A stretch of DNA of 5,864 nt from 70-18 sp041691815. GTDB lineage: Bacteria; Pseudomonadota; Alphaproteobacteria; Acetobacterales; Acetobacteraceae. A program made the position numbers and the translations under genes. The DNA is taken from positions 1 to 5,864 of the forward strand of contig JBEPTZ010000199.1 in assembly GCA_041691815.1 (NCBI GenBank), written 5' to 3'. Of this stretch, positions 1 to 5,832 are shown piece by piece. Every line of letters starts with the position of its first letter. Within the stretch, counting starts at the first letter, position 1. A model generated the notes under the pieces. The model searched no databases. It was not told the DNA's origin and saw nothing but the letters and a program-made list of their open reading frames with translations.

Positions 1-51
1 CCGGCACCACCAAACCCTCCCGGTTGGGCGCGACACCACTCCGACAGGCTG

Positions 52-95
52 CTAGAGCGCGTCCGGTGATTCTATCATCACCGGACACGCTCTAG
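52..95. repeat. 44-bp palindromic repeat at the truncated end of the IS remnant
   Basis: Two 19-bp arms (52-70 and 77-95) are reverse complements except for one position (C60 opposite A87), with a 6-base loop TCTATC between them. Each outer end is CTAG. The element resembles short palindromic REP- or MITE-like repeats scattered in alphaproteobacterial genomes; this family assignment is from general knowledge, not a search. It also contains stop codons on the + strand (TAG 53-55, TGA 67-69, TAG 93-95). Transposase-like sequence starts directly after it, so it marks or caused the 5' truncation of the IS. The 51 bases to its left show no recognisable gene in any frame. Confidence 0.75.
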
Positions 96-715
96 GCGTT
101 TCTGCGCCGCCTGCTGCCATTCAAAGCCGGCATCCCCATCCTCGACCGCCGCGGCGACTATCTGCTCGCGGTCAAGGACAACCAGGCCAGCCTGCACGGT
201 GAGATCAGGCGCTACCTCGACGATCCCGACCCCATCCCCGATAGCCGCTTCGAGACCACGGATGGCGCGCATGGTCGCGTCGTCGTGCGCCGCCGTGCGG
301 TCAGCCATAATATCGGTTGGCTGACCACGACCCGGCGCTTCCCAGGCGAGCCGCCCTTCCCCGGCCTGCGCCTCATCGCGGTCGTCGGGGCCGAGGTCGA
401 GCGCTGCGGCATAACCAGCCTCGAACGCCGATACTATCTGCCGTCCATGACGATCGACACCAAGCTGTCGGCCTATGCCGTGCGATGCGCCGGCATATCG
501 AGAACCGGCTCCGTTTGGTGCTCGACGGCGTCTTCCACGAGAACCTCAGTCGCCTACGGTCCGGCTTGGGGTCGCAGAACACGGCAACCGCCCGGCATAT
601 CGCTCTGAACCTGCTGCGAACGCCAAACACAAGCACAGCATCAAGGGGCGCCGAAAATCCGCCGCTTGGGACGCCGCTTGCCTTGAGGCTCTGCTCAGGA
701 ATGCGCAAAGATCGG
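96..715 (+). pseudogene. ISAs1-family DDE transposase, 5'-truncated with two frameshifts
   Basis: Only the C-terminal half of the transposase survives, spread over three frames. Frame 3 (about 130-482) gives GDYLLAVKDNQASLHGEI, then FETTDGAHGR and YYLPSMTIDTKLSAYAV, which are hallmarks of ISAs1 transposases. Frame 2 (about 485-620) gives RRHIENRL, VLDGVFHENLSRLRSG and ATARHIALNLLR, matching the family's HWxIENRLHWVLDVVFHEDxxR region, including its conserved catalytic-side Glu. Frame 1 (about 622-711) gives KHKHSIKGRRKSAAWDAACL and then EALLRNAQ, the usual family C-terminus. Each shift equals loss of one base (or gain of two), near 480-490 and 617-625. The conserved Trp of the HWxIEN motif is missing at the first break. 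Homology becomes convincing only from about 135; 96-134 may be foreign. No functional protein is expected. Confidence 0.88.
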
Positions 716-738
716 CTTTCAGGCGGTTCCCCTGCCTG
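96..738 (+). mobile_element. ISAs1-family insertion sequence remnant, 3' part only
   Basis: This is the decayed right-hand portion of an ISAs1-type element, identified from its transposase remnant. The probable right end is at about 738: the stretch 717-738 (ending CCCCTGCCTG) reads on the opposite strand as CAGGCAGGGGAACCGCCTGA, in keeping with the CAGG-type terminal repeats I associate with this family. The left end and the first half of the transposase are missing, so the two inverted repeats cannot be compared and no target-site duplication can be seen. The element is almost certainly immobile. Its right end lies only about 14 bp upstream of the rplU promoter -35 box. Confidence 0.7.
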
Positions 739-752
739 TTCGCGCCATCACA

Positions 753-780
753 TTGACTCCAGCGCCACCCGCGCTATAAC
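753..780 (+). promoter_or_regulatory. sigma70-type promoter of rplU-rpmA
   Basis: A -35 box TTGACT (753-758) and a -10 box TATAAC (775-780) are separated by 16 bp. Each matches the consensus at five of six bases. Transcription should start near 786-788, giving a leader of about 85 nt before the rplU ATG. It is the only strong promoter-like sequence I see in the window. It lies just outside the apparent right end of the IS remnant, so the native promoter seems to have survived the insertion. Confidence 0.7.
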
Positions 781-786
781 CCGCGT

Positions 787-871
787 TCCCCGGTGTCCGG
801 AGCTTCCGGTCGCCGCATCTTTTCGTCTGCCCGGCGCAAGCAGGGCAGCGGCCCGACAGGATACCAGACCG
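787..871 (+). promoter_or_regulatory. rplU 5' leader with two small hairpins
   Basis: The untranslated leader holds a short palindrome CCGGA-GCT-TCCGG (797-809; 5-bp stem) and a weaker pair CTGCCC/GGGCAG (827-832 with 843-848; 10-base loop). The likely ribosome binding site ACAGGA (856-861) lies ten bases before the ATG. Ribosomal protein leaders are often autoregulatory, but I do not recognise a described L21 leader motif here. Any regulatory role is speculative. Confidence 0.25.
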
Positions 872-1186
872 ATGTTCGCAGTGATCCGCACCGGCGGGAA
901 ACAGTACCGTGTCACCCAGGATGCCGTCCTGAAGGTTGAGAAGCTGGAGGCCGAAGCCGGCTCCACCATCACCTTCACCGATGTGCTCGCCGTGGGCGGT
1001 GAGGGCAGCCTCGTCATCGGCGCGCCGACCGTCGCCGGCGCCTCGGTCACCGCCACCGTCGTCGCACAGGACCGGTTGGACAAGGTGATCATCTTCAAGA
1101 AGCGCCGCCGGCAGAACAGCCGCCGCAAGAACGGTCATCGCCAGCACGTTACCGTGCTGCGCGTCGCCAGCATTACCGCAGCCTAA
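872..1186 (+). CDS. rplU: 50S ribosomal protein L21
   Basis: The protein has 104 residues, the usual length for bacterial L21 (bL21), a beta-barrel protein of the large subunit that binds 23S rRNA and contacts L20. It opens with MFAVIRTGGKQYRV (1-14), the conserved L21 N-terminus. The basic loop DKVIIFKKRRRQNSRRKNGH (70-89) plus RQHVTVLRV forms the family signature near the C-terminus. The frame stays open far upstream, through the IS remnant, but the start at 872 is fixed by the family N-terminus and by ACAGGA ten bases before it. It is the first gene behind the promoter at 753-780. Its TAA stop lies immediately before the rpmA Shine-Dalgarno sequence, the usual tight pairing of L21 and L27. 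Confidence 0.97.
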   Translation: MFAVIRTGGKQYRVTQDAVLKVEKLEAEAGSTITFTDVLAVGGEGSLVIGAPTVAGASVTATVVAQDRLDKVIIFKKRRRQNSRRKNGHRQHVTVLRVASITAA

Positions 1187-1198
1187 GGAGCACCCACC

Positions 1199-1483
1199 AT
1201 GGCACACAAGAAAGCCGGCGGTTCCTCGCGCAACGGGCGCGATACGGAAGGCCGCCGCCTCGGCGTCAAGAAGTCCGGCGGGCAGGCGGTGGTGGCCGGC
1301 AACATCATCATCCGGCAGCGCGGCACCAAGGTGAAGCCGGGCAGCAATGTTGGTCTCGGCCGCGACCACACCATCTTCGCCCTCGTCGATGGCCACGTGA
1401 AGTTCCAGACCCGCGCCGGCGACCGCGTGCAGGTTTCGGTCATGCCGTTGCCCGCTTCCCCGGCTCCGGTCGCCGCAGAGTAA
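1199..1483 (+). CDS. rpmA: 50S ribosomal protein L27
   Basis: The protein has 94 residues, close to the typical 85-95 of bL27. The N-terminus MAHKKAGGSSRNGRDTEGRR matches the family. The flexible tail after Met reaches the peptidyl-transferase centre and helps stabilise tRNAs. There is no cleavable N-terminal extension of the Firmicutes type. The core GNIIIRQRGTKVKPGSNVG (34-52) and GRDHTIFALVDGHVKFQ (54-70) are canonical. The Ala/Pro-rich end (about 83-94) is a variable tail. A strong ribosome binding site AAGGAG (1185-1190) overlaps the last base of the rplU stop region and lies eight bases before ATG. The 12-bp spacing from rplU implies co-transcription. An intrinsic terminator follows the stop codon. 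Confidence 0.97.
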   Translation: MAHKKAGGSSRNGRDTEGRRLGVKKSGGQAVVAGNIIIRQRGTKVKPGSNVGLGRDHTIFALVDGHVKFQTRAGDRVQVSVMPLPASPAPVAAE

Positions 1484-1512
1484 CGCGCCGCACCCCATTG
1501 GCTGTGAGTTGG

Positions 1513-1549
1513 ACGGGGGGACGGCGTCAGCCGGCCCCCCGTTTTTATT
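1513..1549 (+). terminator. intrinsic terminator or attenuator after rpmA
   Basis: Two 13-base arms (1513-1525, ACGGGGGGACGGC; 1530-1542, GCCGGCCCCCCGT) pair with one mismatch around a GTCA loop and are followed by TTTTTATT. This is a textbook Rho-independent terminator. The obgE start codon comes only ten bases after the T tract. It should therefore set how much rplU-rpmA transcription continues into obgE. Confidence 0.9.
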
Positions 1550-1558
1550 GGTGTTTCG

Positions 1559-2563
1559 ATGAAGTTTCTCGATCAGGCGAAAATCTACCTGCGCTCCGGC
1601 GACGGCGGCAACGGCGTGGTGGCCTTCCGGCGCGAGCGGTTCATCGAGTTAGGCGGCCCCGATGGCGGCATGGGCGGCCGCGGCGGGCACATTATCTTCG
1701 AGGCGGTCGAGAACCTCAACACGCTGATCGACTTCCGCTATACCCAGCATTTCCGCGCCCGCAAAGGCGGCAACGGCTCCGGCTCGGACCGCACCGGCGC
1801 CGGCGCCGACGACGTGGTGATCAAGGTGCCGCTCGGCACCCAGATCTTCGACGACGACCAGGAAACCATGCTGGCCGACCTCACCGAGCCAGGCCAGCGC
1901 GTCACCCTGCTGCGCGGCGGCGACGGCGGCTTCGGCAACGCCCACTTCAAGACCTCCACCAACCGCGCCCCCCGCCGCGCCGATCCGGGCTGGCCGGGCG
2001 AGGAGCGCTGGGTCTGGCTGCGGCTGAAGCTGATCGCCGATGTCGGGCTGGTCGGGCTGCCCAATGCCGGGAAATCCACCTTCCTCTCGGTGGTCTCCGC
2101 CGCGCGACCGAAAATCGCCGACTACCCGTTCACCACGCTGCACCCGCAACTCGGCGTGGTGCGGCTGTCGATGACCCAGGAATTCGTCATCGCCGACATT
2201 CCCGGCCTGATCGAGGGCGCCCATGTTGGCGCCGGCCTGGGCGACCGCTTCCTCGGCCACGTCGAGCGCTGCGCCGTGCTGCTGCACCTGGTCGACGGCG
2301 CCGCCGGCAACGTCGTGCAGGCCTGGCGCACCATCCGCCACGAGTTGCAGGAATACGACCCGGCCCTGGCCGCCAAACCAGAAATCATCGCGCTCAACAA
2401 ATCCGACGCCATGACCCCGCGCGAAATCTCCGCCCGCCGCACCGCCCTGGCCAAAGCCGCCAACGCCCCGGTCCACGTCATCTCCGCCATCGCCGGCACC
2501 GGCATGCCCGAACTCCAACATGCGCTCTGGGACGCCATCGCCCGCCGACGCGAGGCGGCGTGA
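1559..2563 (+). CDS. obgE: Obg/CgtA GTPase, 50S assembly factor
   Basis: This 334-residue cytoplasmic GTPase binds the 50S subunit late in assembly and links ribosome production to growth and stress signalling (family knowledge). Residues 1-159 are the glycine-rich Obg fold (GDGGNGVVAFRRE, GGPDGGMGGRGG, GGDGGFGN, PGWPGEE). The G domain follows: P-loop GLPNAGKST (166-174), switch I around YPFTT (189-193), DIPG (213-216), NKSD (280-283) and SAIAG (309-313), all intact. Length fits alphaproteobacterial Obg proteins lacking a long C-terminal extension. The ATG is fixed by the family start MKFLDQAKIYLR. No clear Shine-Dalgarno sequence precedes it; the preceding bases belong to the terminator tail. 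A palindromic repeat begins about 15 bases after the stop. Confidence 0.96.
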   Translation: MKFLDQAKIYLRSGDGGNGVVAFRRERFIELGGPDGGMGGRGGHIIFEAVENLNTLIDFRYTQHFRARKGGNGSGSDRTGAGADDVVIKVPLGTQIFDDDQETMLADLTEPGQRVTLLRGGDGGFGNAHFKTSTNRAPRRADPGWPGEERWVWLRLKLIADVGLVGLPNAGKSTFLSVVSAARPKIADYPFTTLHPQLGVVRLSMTQEFVIADIPGLIEGAHVGAGLGDRFLGHVERCAVLLHLVDGAAGNVVQAWRTIRHELQEYDPALAAKPEIIALNKSDAMTPREISARRTALAKAANAPVHVISAIAGTGMPELQHALWDAIARRREAA

Positions 2564-2582
2564 TGCGCGGGACGGCAGGCAA

Positions 2583-2636
2583 GCAAGGCGGGGCTCTGCC
2601 CCGAACCCCGCCAAGGGCCAAGCCCTTGGAACCCCC
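2583..2636 (+). repeat. outer repeat module, left copy, with two hairpins
   Basis: This module contains two perfect small hairpins: CGGGGC-TCT-GCCCCG (2589-2603) and CCAAGGGC-CAA-GCCCTTGG (2611-2629), joined by GAACCCCG. Such 'GGGGCTCTGCCCC' units are, from memory, common intergenic repeats in Acetobacteraceae. It is the inverted partner of 2726-2779. Confidence 0.75.
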
Positions 2637-2643
2637 GACTATT

Positions 2644-2714
2644 ATTGTCTGTGGACAGAGGGGGCCGAGGTGCAGGTTGCAACAGTACCTTGGCCCCCTC
2701 TATCCACAGACAAT
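2644..2714. repeat. 28-bp inverted repeat with palindromic loop
   Basis: The arms 2644-2671 and 2687-2714 match at 26 of 28 positions. Both differences leave G-U pairs possible in RNA on one strand. The 15-base loop (2672-2686) itself holds the perfect palindrome GTTGCAAC (2676-2683) at the centre of symmetry. As RNA it would form a long hairpin. No U tract follows, so it is not a standard intrinsic terminator. Confidence 0.85.
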
Positions 2715-2725
2715 CACCAGTTTAG

Positions 2726-2779
2726 AGGTCCAGGGGCTCGGCCCCTGGTGGGGGTTCGGGGGCAACGCCCCCACCTTGC
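2726..2779 (-). repeat. outer repeat module, right (inverted) copy
   Basis: Read on the minus strand, this matches the left module with about one substitution every three to four bases. It holds equivalent hairpins: CCAGGGGC-TCG-GCCCCTGG (2730-2748) and GGGGGC-AAC-GCCCCC (2758-2772). Stems are kept although their bases differ from the left copy, so pairing has been preserved rather than sequence. The module ends 16 bases before the proB start codon. Confidence 0.75.
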
Positions 2780-2795
2780 TCGCTGCCCTCCGCAC

Positions 2796-3917
2796 ATGAC
2801 CCCCGCCCTCGCGTCGGCGCGCCGATTGGTGGTCAAGATCGGCAGTGCGCTGGTGGTGGACGAGGCGCAGGCGGCGCCTCGGATGGCGTGGCTGGCGAGC
2901 GTGGCCGCCGATATTGCCGCGTTGCGGGCGCGCGGGGTGGATGTGATCGTGGTCAGCTCGGGGGCGATCGCGCTGGCCCGGCGCACCCTGAAGCTCACCC
3001 GCAAGCGGTTGCGGCTGGAGGAGAAGCAGGCGGCGGCGGCGGTCGGCCAGATCCGGCTGGCGCAGGCCTGGACCGAGGTGTTGCAGGCCGAGGGCCTCAC
3101 CGCCGCGCAGTTGCTGCTGACCCTGGAGGACACCGAGGATCGCCGCCGCTACCTCAACGCCCGCGCCACGCTGACCACGCTGCTCGACCTGTCCTGCGTG
3201 CCGGTGATCAACGAGAACGACAGCATCGCCACTGCCGAAATCCGCTTTGGCGACAATGATCGCCTGGCCGCCAGGGTGGCCGAGATGGTGCAGGCCGACC
3301 AGTTGATCCTGCTGTCCGACATCGACGGCCTGTATACCGCCGACCCGCGACGGAACCCGGAGGCCACCCATATCCCGGTGGTGCCGGCGATCAGCGCGGA
3401 GATCGAGGCGATGGGGGGCGATCCGCCGCCGGGTTATTCCAGCGGCGGCATGCGCACCAAGCTGGTGGCGGCGCGCATCGCCACTGGCGGCGGCTGCGCC
3501 ATGGCGATCGCCCTGGGCGGCGTGCCGAATCCGCTGCGCGCGTTGGAACAGGGCGGCCGCTGCACCTGGTTTCTGCCGCATCCCGAGGGCCATTCCGCCC
3601 GCAAGCGCTTCATTCTCGGCTCGCTGGATCCGCATGGCAGCTTCACGCTGGATGCCGGCGCTGCGCGGGCGTTGGCGCAGGGCCGCTCGCTGCTGCCCGC
3701 CGGGGTGCGCGCCACCGCCGGCCGGTTCCAACGCGGCGACGCGGTGGAATTACTGGGGCCGGACGGCGCCCGGCTGGGCCGCGGCCTGACCGCCTATGCC
3801 AGCACCGACGCCGCCCGCATCATCGGCCACCGCTCGGACGAGATCGAGGCGATCCTCGGCTGGCGTGGCCGCGACGTGCTGGTGCATCGCGACGACCTCG
3901 TGTTGCACTCGGCCTAG
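2796..3917 (+). CDS. proB: glutamate 5-kinase
   Basis: This 373-residue cytoplasmic enzyme phosphorylates L-glutamate with ATP to gamma-glutamyl phosphate, the first and usually proline-inhibited step of proline synthesis. The amino-acid kinase domain (about 8-255) carries VVKIGS (12-17), SSGAIA (54-59), INENDSI (138-144), FGDNDRLAA (151-159), LLSDIDGLYTADP (172-184) and SSGGMRTK (215-222), covering the glutamate- and ATP-binding sites. A C-terminal PUA domain (about 278-360) includes LDAGAARAL and SLLPAGV. The length is normal for a two-domain ProB. The frame continues upstream through the repeat, but homology starts just after the ATG at 2796. No Shine-Dalgarno sequence precedes that ATG. 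The gene is followed 34 bases later by proA, the next enzyme in the pathway. Confidence 0.96.
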   Translation: MTPALASARRLVVKIGSALVVDEAQAAPRMAWLASVAADIAALRARGVDVIVVSSGAIALARRTLKLTRKRLRLEEKQAAAAVGQIRLAQAWTEVLQAEGLTAAQLLLTLEDTEDRRRYLNARATLTTLLDLSCVPVINENDSIATAEIRFGDNDRLAARVAEMVQADQLILLSDIDGLYTADPRRNPEATHIPVVPAISAEIEAMGGDPPPGYSSGGMRTKLVAARIATGGGCAMAIALGGVPNPLRALEQGGRCTWFLPHPEGHSARKRFILGSLDPHGSFTLDAGAARALAQGRSLLPAGVRATAGRFQRGDAVELLGPDGARLGRGLTAYASTDAARIIGHRSDEIEAILGWRGRDVLVHRDDLVLHSA

Positions 3918-3937
3918 CGCGCGCGGCAAGATCGAAC

Positions 3938-3943
3938 GGAGGG
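3938..3943 (+). promoter_or_regulatory. ribosome binding site of proA
   Basis: GGAGGG lies eight bases before the ATG at 3952, a strong and well-spaced Shine-Dalgarno sequence. It selects this start over an in-frame open stretch that runs back into proB. It contrasts with obgE and proB, which have none. Confidence 0.8.
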
Positions 3944-3951
3944 CAGTTGCC

Positions 3952-5226
3952 ATGGACGCCATCGCCGAACCCACCGCGACCACCTGGACGCACGCGGCCG
4001 CCACCCGTGCCCGTGCCGCGTCGTCGGTGCTGGCGCAATCCCCGGCCGAACAGCGCAACGCGGCGCTGCGGCAGGCCGCCACCGCATTGCGTGCGGCCAG
4101 CGCGGCGATCGTCGCCGCCAATGCCCGCGATCTCGCGGCGTTCGATGCCGCCGGCGGCACCCCGGCGTTCCGCGACCGCCTGGCGCTGTCGCCCCCCCGC
4201 GTCGAGGCGATGGCCGAGGGGCTGGACGGCATCGCCGCCCTGCCAGACCCGCTGGCCCGCACCCTGGCCGAGTGGAGCATGCCCAACGGCCTGCAGTTCC
4301 AGCGCATCGCGGCGCCGATCGGGGTGATCGGCATGATCTACGAGAGCCGCCCGAATGTCGGCGCCGACGCCGCCGGGCTGTGCCTGAAATCCGGCAACGC
4401 GGTGATCCTGCGCGGCGGGTCGGACAGCTTCCATTCCGCCCGCGCCATCCACCAGGCCGTCACCGCCGGGCTGGCCGCCGCCGGCCTGCCGGAGGACGCG
4501 GTGCAGATACCCCCGGCCACCGACCGCGCCTATGTCGGCGCCATGCTGGCCGCCGCCGGCAGCATCGACCTGATCATCCCGCGCGGCGGCAAATCCCTGG
4601 TGACCCGCGTGCAGGCCGAGGCGCGGGTGCCGGTGCTGGCCCATGCCGAGGGCCTCTGCCACACCTATATCCACGCCCAGGCCAATCCCGACATGGCCCG
4701 CGCCATCCTGCTCAACGCCAAGCTGCGCCGCCCCGGCGTCTGCGGCGCCACCGAGACCCTGCTGATCGACGCCGCCATCGCCCCGAGCCTGCTGCCGCTG
4801 CTGGTCGCCGACCTGCGCGCCCAGGGTTGCGATTTCCGTGCCGGCCCCCGCGCCCGCGCCATCGTGCCCGACCTGCCGCCGGCCGCACCCGGCGATTTCG
4901 ACACCGAATGGCTGGCGCCGATCCTGTCCGTCGCGGTGGTCGATGGGGTGGCGGCAGCGCTGGCGCATATCCGCGCCCATGGCAGCGAGCACACCGAGGC
5001 GATCGTCACCGACGACGCGCAGGCCGCCGAGCAGTTCCTGCGCGGCCTGGACAGCGCGGTGGCGCTATGGAACGCCTCCACCCAGTTCTGCGATGGCGGC
5101 GAGTTCGGTTTCGGTGCCGAGATCGGCATCGCCACCGGCCGTCTGCACGCCCGCGGCCCGGTCGGGCTGGAGCAGCTCACCAGCTTCCGCACCCTGGTGC
5201 GCGGAGCCGGGCAGGTGCGCCCCTGA
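3952..5226 (+). CDS. proA: gamma-glutamyl phosphate reductase
   Basis: This 424-residue cytoplasmic enzyme of the aldehyde dehydrogenase superfamily reduces gamma-glutamyl phosphate with NADPH to glutamate-5-semialdehyde, which cyclises towards proline. Landmarks are IGVIGMIYESRPNV (123-136), LKSGNAVILRGG (145-156), IIPRGGKSLV (208-217), the catalytic Cys264 in GVCGATETLL (262-271), HTEAIVT (347-353) and NASTQFCDGGEFGFGAEIG (374-392). Enterobacterial ProA has Asn after the active-site Cys; Gly here is, as I recall, common in alphaproteobacteria. The length is normal. The unstable intermediate is thought to pass directly from ProB to ProA, which fits their adjacency. The TGA stop overlaps the presumed CTG start of nadD. 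Confidence 0.97.
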   Translation: MDAIAEPTATTWTHAAATRARAASSVLAQSPAEQRNAALRQAATALRAASAAIVAANARDLAAFDAAGGTPAFRDRLALSPPRVEAMAEGLDGIAALPDPLARTLAEWSMPNGLQFQRIAAPIGVIGMIYESRPNVGADAAGLCLKSGNAVILRGGSDSFHSARAIHQAVTAGLAAAGLPEDAVQIPPATDRAYVGAMLAAAGSIDLIIPRGGKSLVTRVQAEARVPVLAHAEGLCHTYIHAQANPDMARAILLNAKLRRPGVCGATETLLIDAAIAPSLLPLLVADLRAQGCDFRAGPRARAIVPDLPPAAPGDFDTEWLAPILSVAVVDGVAAALAHIRAHGSEHTEAIVTDDAQAAEQFLRGLDSAVALWNASTQFCDGGEFGFGAEIGIATGRLHARGPVGLEQLTSFRTLVRGAGQVRP

Positions 5227-5828
5227 ACACCGTCCCGCGCTTCGGCGACCGCCGCCGCACCCGCATCGGGCTGCTCGGCGGCTCGTTCAACCCGGCGCAT
5301 GCCGGGCATCGCCATGTCGCCGAGCTGGCCCGCACCCGGCTGCGGCTGCATCAGGTCTGGCTGCTGGTCTCGCCGGGCAATCCGCTGAAACCCGCCGCGG
5401 GCATGGCGACGCCGGCCGCCCGGCTGGCCTCGGCCCGCACCATCGCCGATGGCCGCCGCATCGTCGCCACCGACATCGAGACCCGCATTGGCACCCGCTA
5501 CACCGCCGACACGCTGCGCGCCCTGCGCCGCCGGTTTCCGCTTGTGCAGTTCGTCTGGCTGATGGGCGCCGACAATCTGGCGCAACTGCCGCGCTGGCGC
5601 GATTGGCGGCGGATTGTCGCCGATGTGGTTGTTGCCGTGCTGCCGCGCCCTACCTACAATTACCCCGCGCTTGCGGGTCTCGCGGCGCAGCGCCTGCGCC
5701 CCGCCCGCCGCCCTGCCCGCGCCGCTACCGTGCTTGTCGCCGCCCCGCCGCCCGCCTGGGCGTTCCTGCCGGTGCCGCAGCACGGCGCCTCTGCCACCGC
5801 CATCCGCCAGGCCGCTTCAGGAGTATAG
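5223..5828 (+). CDS. nadD: nicotinate-nucleotide adenylyltransferase, probable CTG start
   Basis: NadD joins ATP and nicotinate mononucleotide to give deamido-NAD in cytoplasmic NAD synthesis. From the CTG at 5223 the protein has 201 residues, a normal length. It carries the nucleotidyltransferase motif GLLGGSFNPAHAGH (16-29), SPGNPLKP (50-57), LMGADNLAQLPRWRDWRRI (113-131) and the C-terminal ASATAIR (189-195), equivalent to the family's (S)SSTxIR. The frame has no ATG, GTG or TTG between 5067, deep inside proA, and the motif; the next ATG (5403, residue 61) would remove the active site. CTG 5223-5225 shares bases with the proA TGA (CTGA) and follows AGG (5213-5215) by seven bases, which suggests translational coupling. 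The function is secure; the start is inferred. Confidence 0.9.
   Translation: MNTVPRFGDRRRTRIGLLGGSFNPAHAGHRHVAELARTRLRLHQVWLLVSPGNPLKPAAGMATPAARLASARTIADGRRIVATDIETRIGTRYTADTLRALRRRFPLVQFVWLMGADNLAQLPRWRDWRRIVADVVVAVLPRPTYNYPALAGLAAQRLRPARRPARAATVLVAAPPPAWAFLPVPQHGASATAIRQAASGV
5819..5823 (+). promoter_or_regulatory. ribosome binding site for the gene after nadD
   Basis: AGGAG lies inside the last codons of nadD, nine bases before the ATC at 5833. Its strength and position suggest that a gene starts just past nadD, even though no ordinary start codon follows within the window. Confidence 0.45.
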
Positions 5829-5832
5829 CACC

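Larger units (their letters stand above)
2579..2783. repeat. nested composite inverted repeat between obgE and proB
   Basis: The element is nearly symmetric about 2679-2681. Outer 54-base modules (2583-2636 and 2726-2779) are diverged inverted copies, both starting from the gene-proximal side with GCAAGG. Between them lie 28-base arms at 2644-2671 and 2687-2714. Weaker symmetry extends a few bases beyond the modules, possibly to about 2574 and 2788. It fills nearly the entire 232-bp gap, leaving about 15 bases after the obgE stop and 12 before the proB ATG. It contains no plausible gene. It resembles paired REP/BIME- or MITE-type elements. On the transcript it would form a very stable structure that could slow or end transcription or protect mRNA ends; these roles are inferred. 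Confidence 0.85.

Noticed and set aside
1..51. Possible gene end at the left window edge
   Set aside because: All + frames meet stop codons between 53 and 95. Neither these peptides nor the minus-strand reading (SLSEWCRAQPGGFGGA) could be tied to a known protein.
317..871. N-terminal extension of rplU into the IS remnant
   Set aside because: The open frame is fortuitous. It runs through transposase remains, the promoter and the leader, and L21 homology starts exactly at the ATG at 872.
2579..2783. CRISPR array or tRNA/ncRNA gene in the obgE-proB gap
   Set aside because: The repeats are inverted, not direct and evenly spaced. No cloverleaf or known RNA motif is visible, and the hairpin pairs fit a palindromic intergenic repeat.
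1498..2799. Long open frame (433 codons) overlapping obgE on the + strand
   Set aside because: It is very Arg- and Pro-rich, overlaps the entire obgE gene whose motifs are certain, and is the expected shadow of a GC-rich gene in another frame.
3820..4992. Long open frame on the minus strand (390 codons) opposite proA, with similar ones opposite rplU-rpmA, obgE, proB and nadD
   Set aside because: Gly-, Ala- and Arg-rich low-complexity translations with no recognisable domain lie opposite well-supported genes. This is typical of high-GC third-position bias.
4272..5222. Upstream extension of the nadD frame through proA
   Set aside because: The translation is Arg/Pro-rich and unlike any NadD N-terminus. 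Conserved sequence begins only around 5223-5270.
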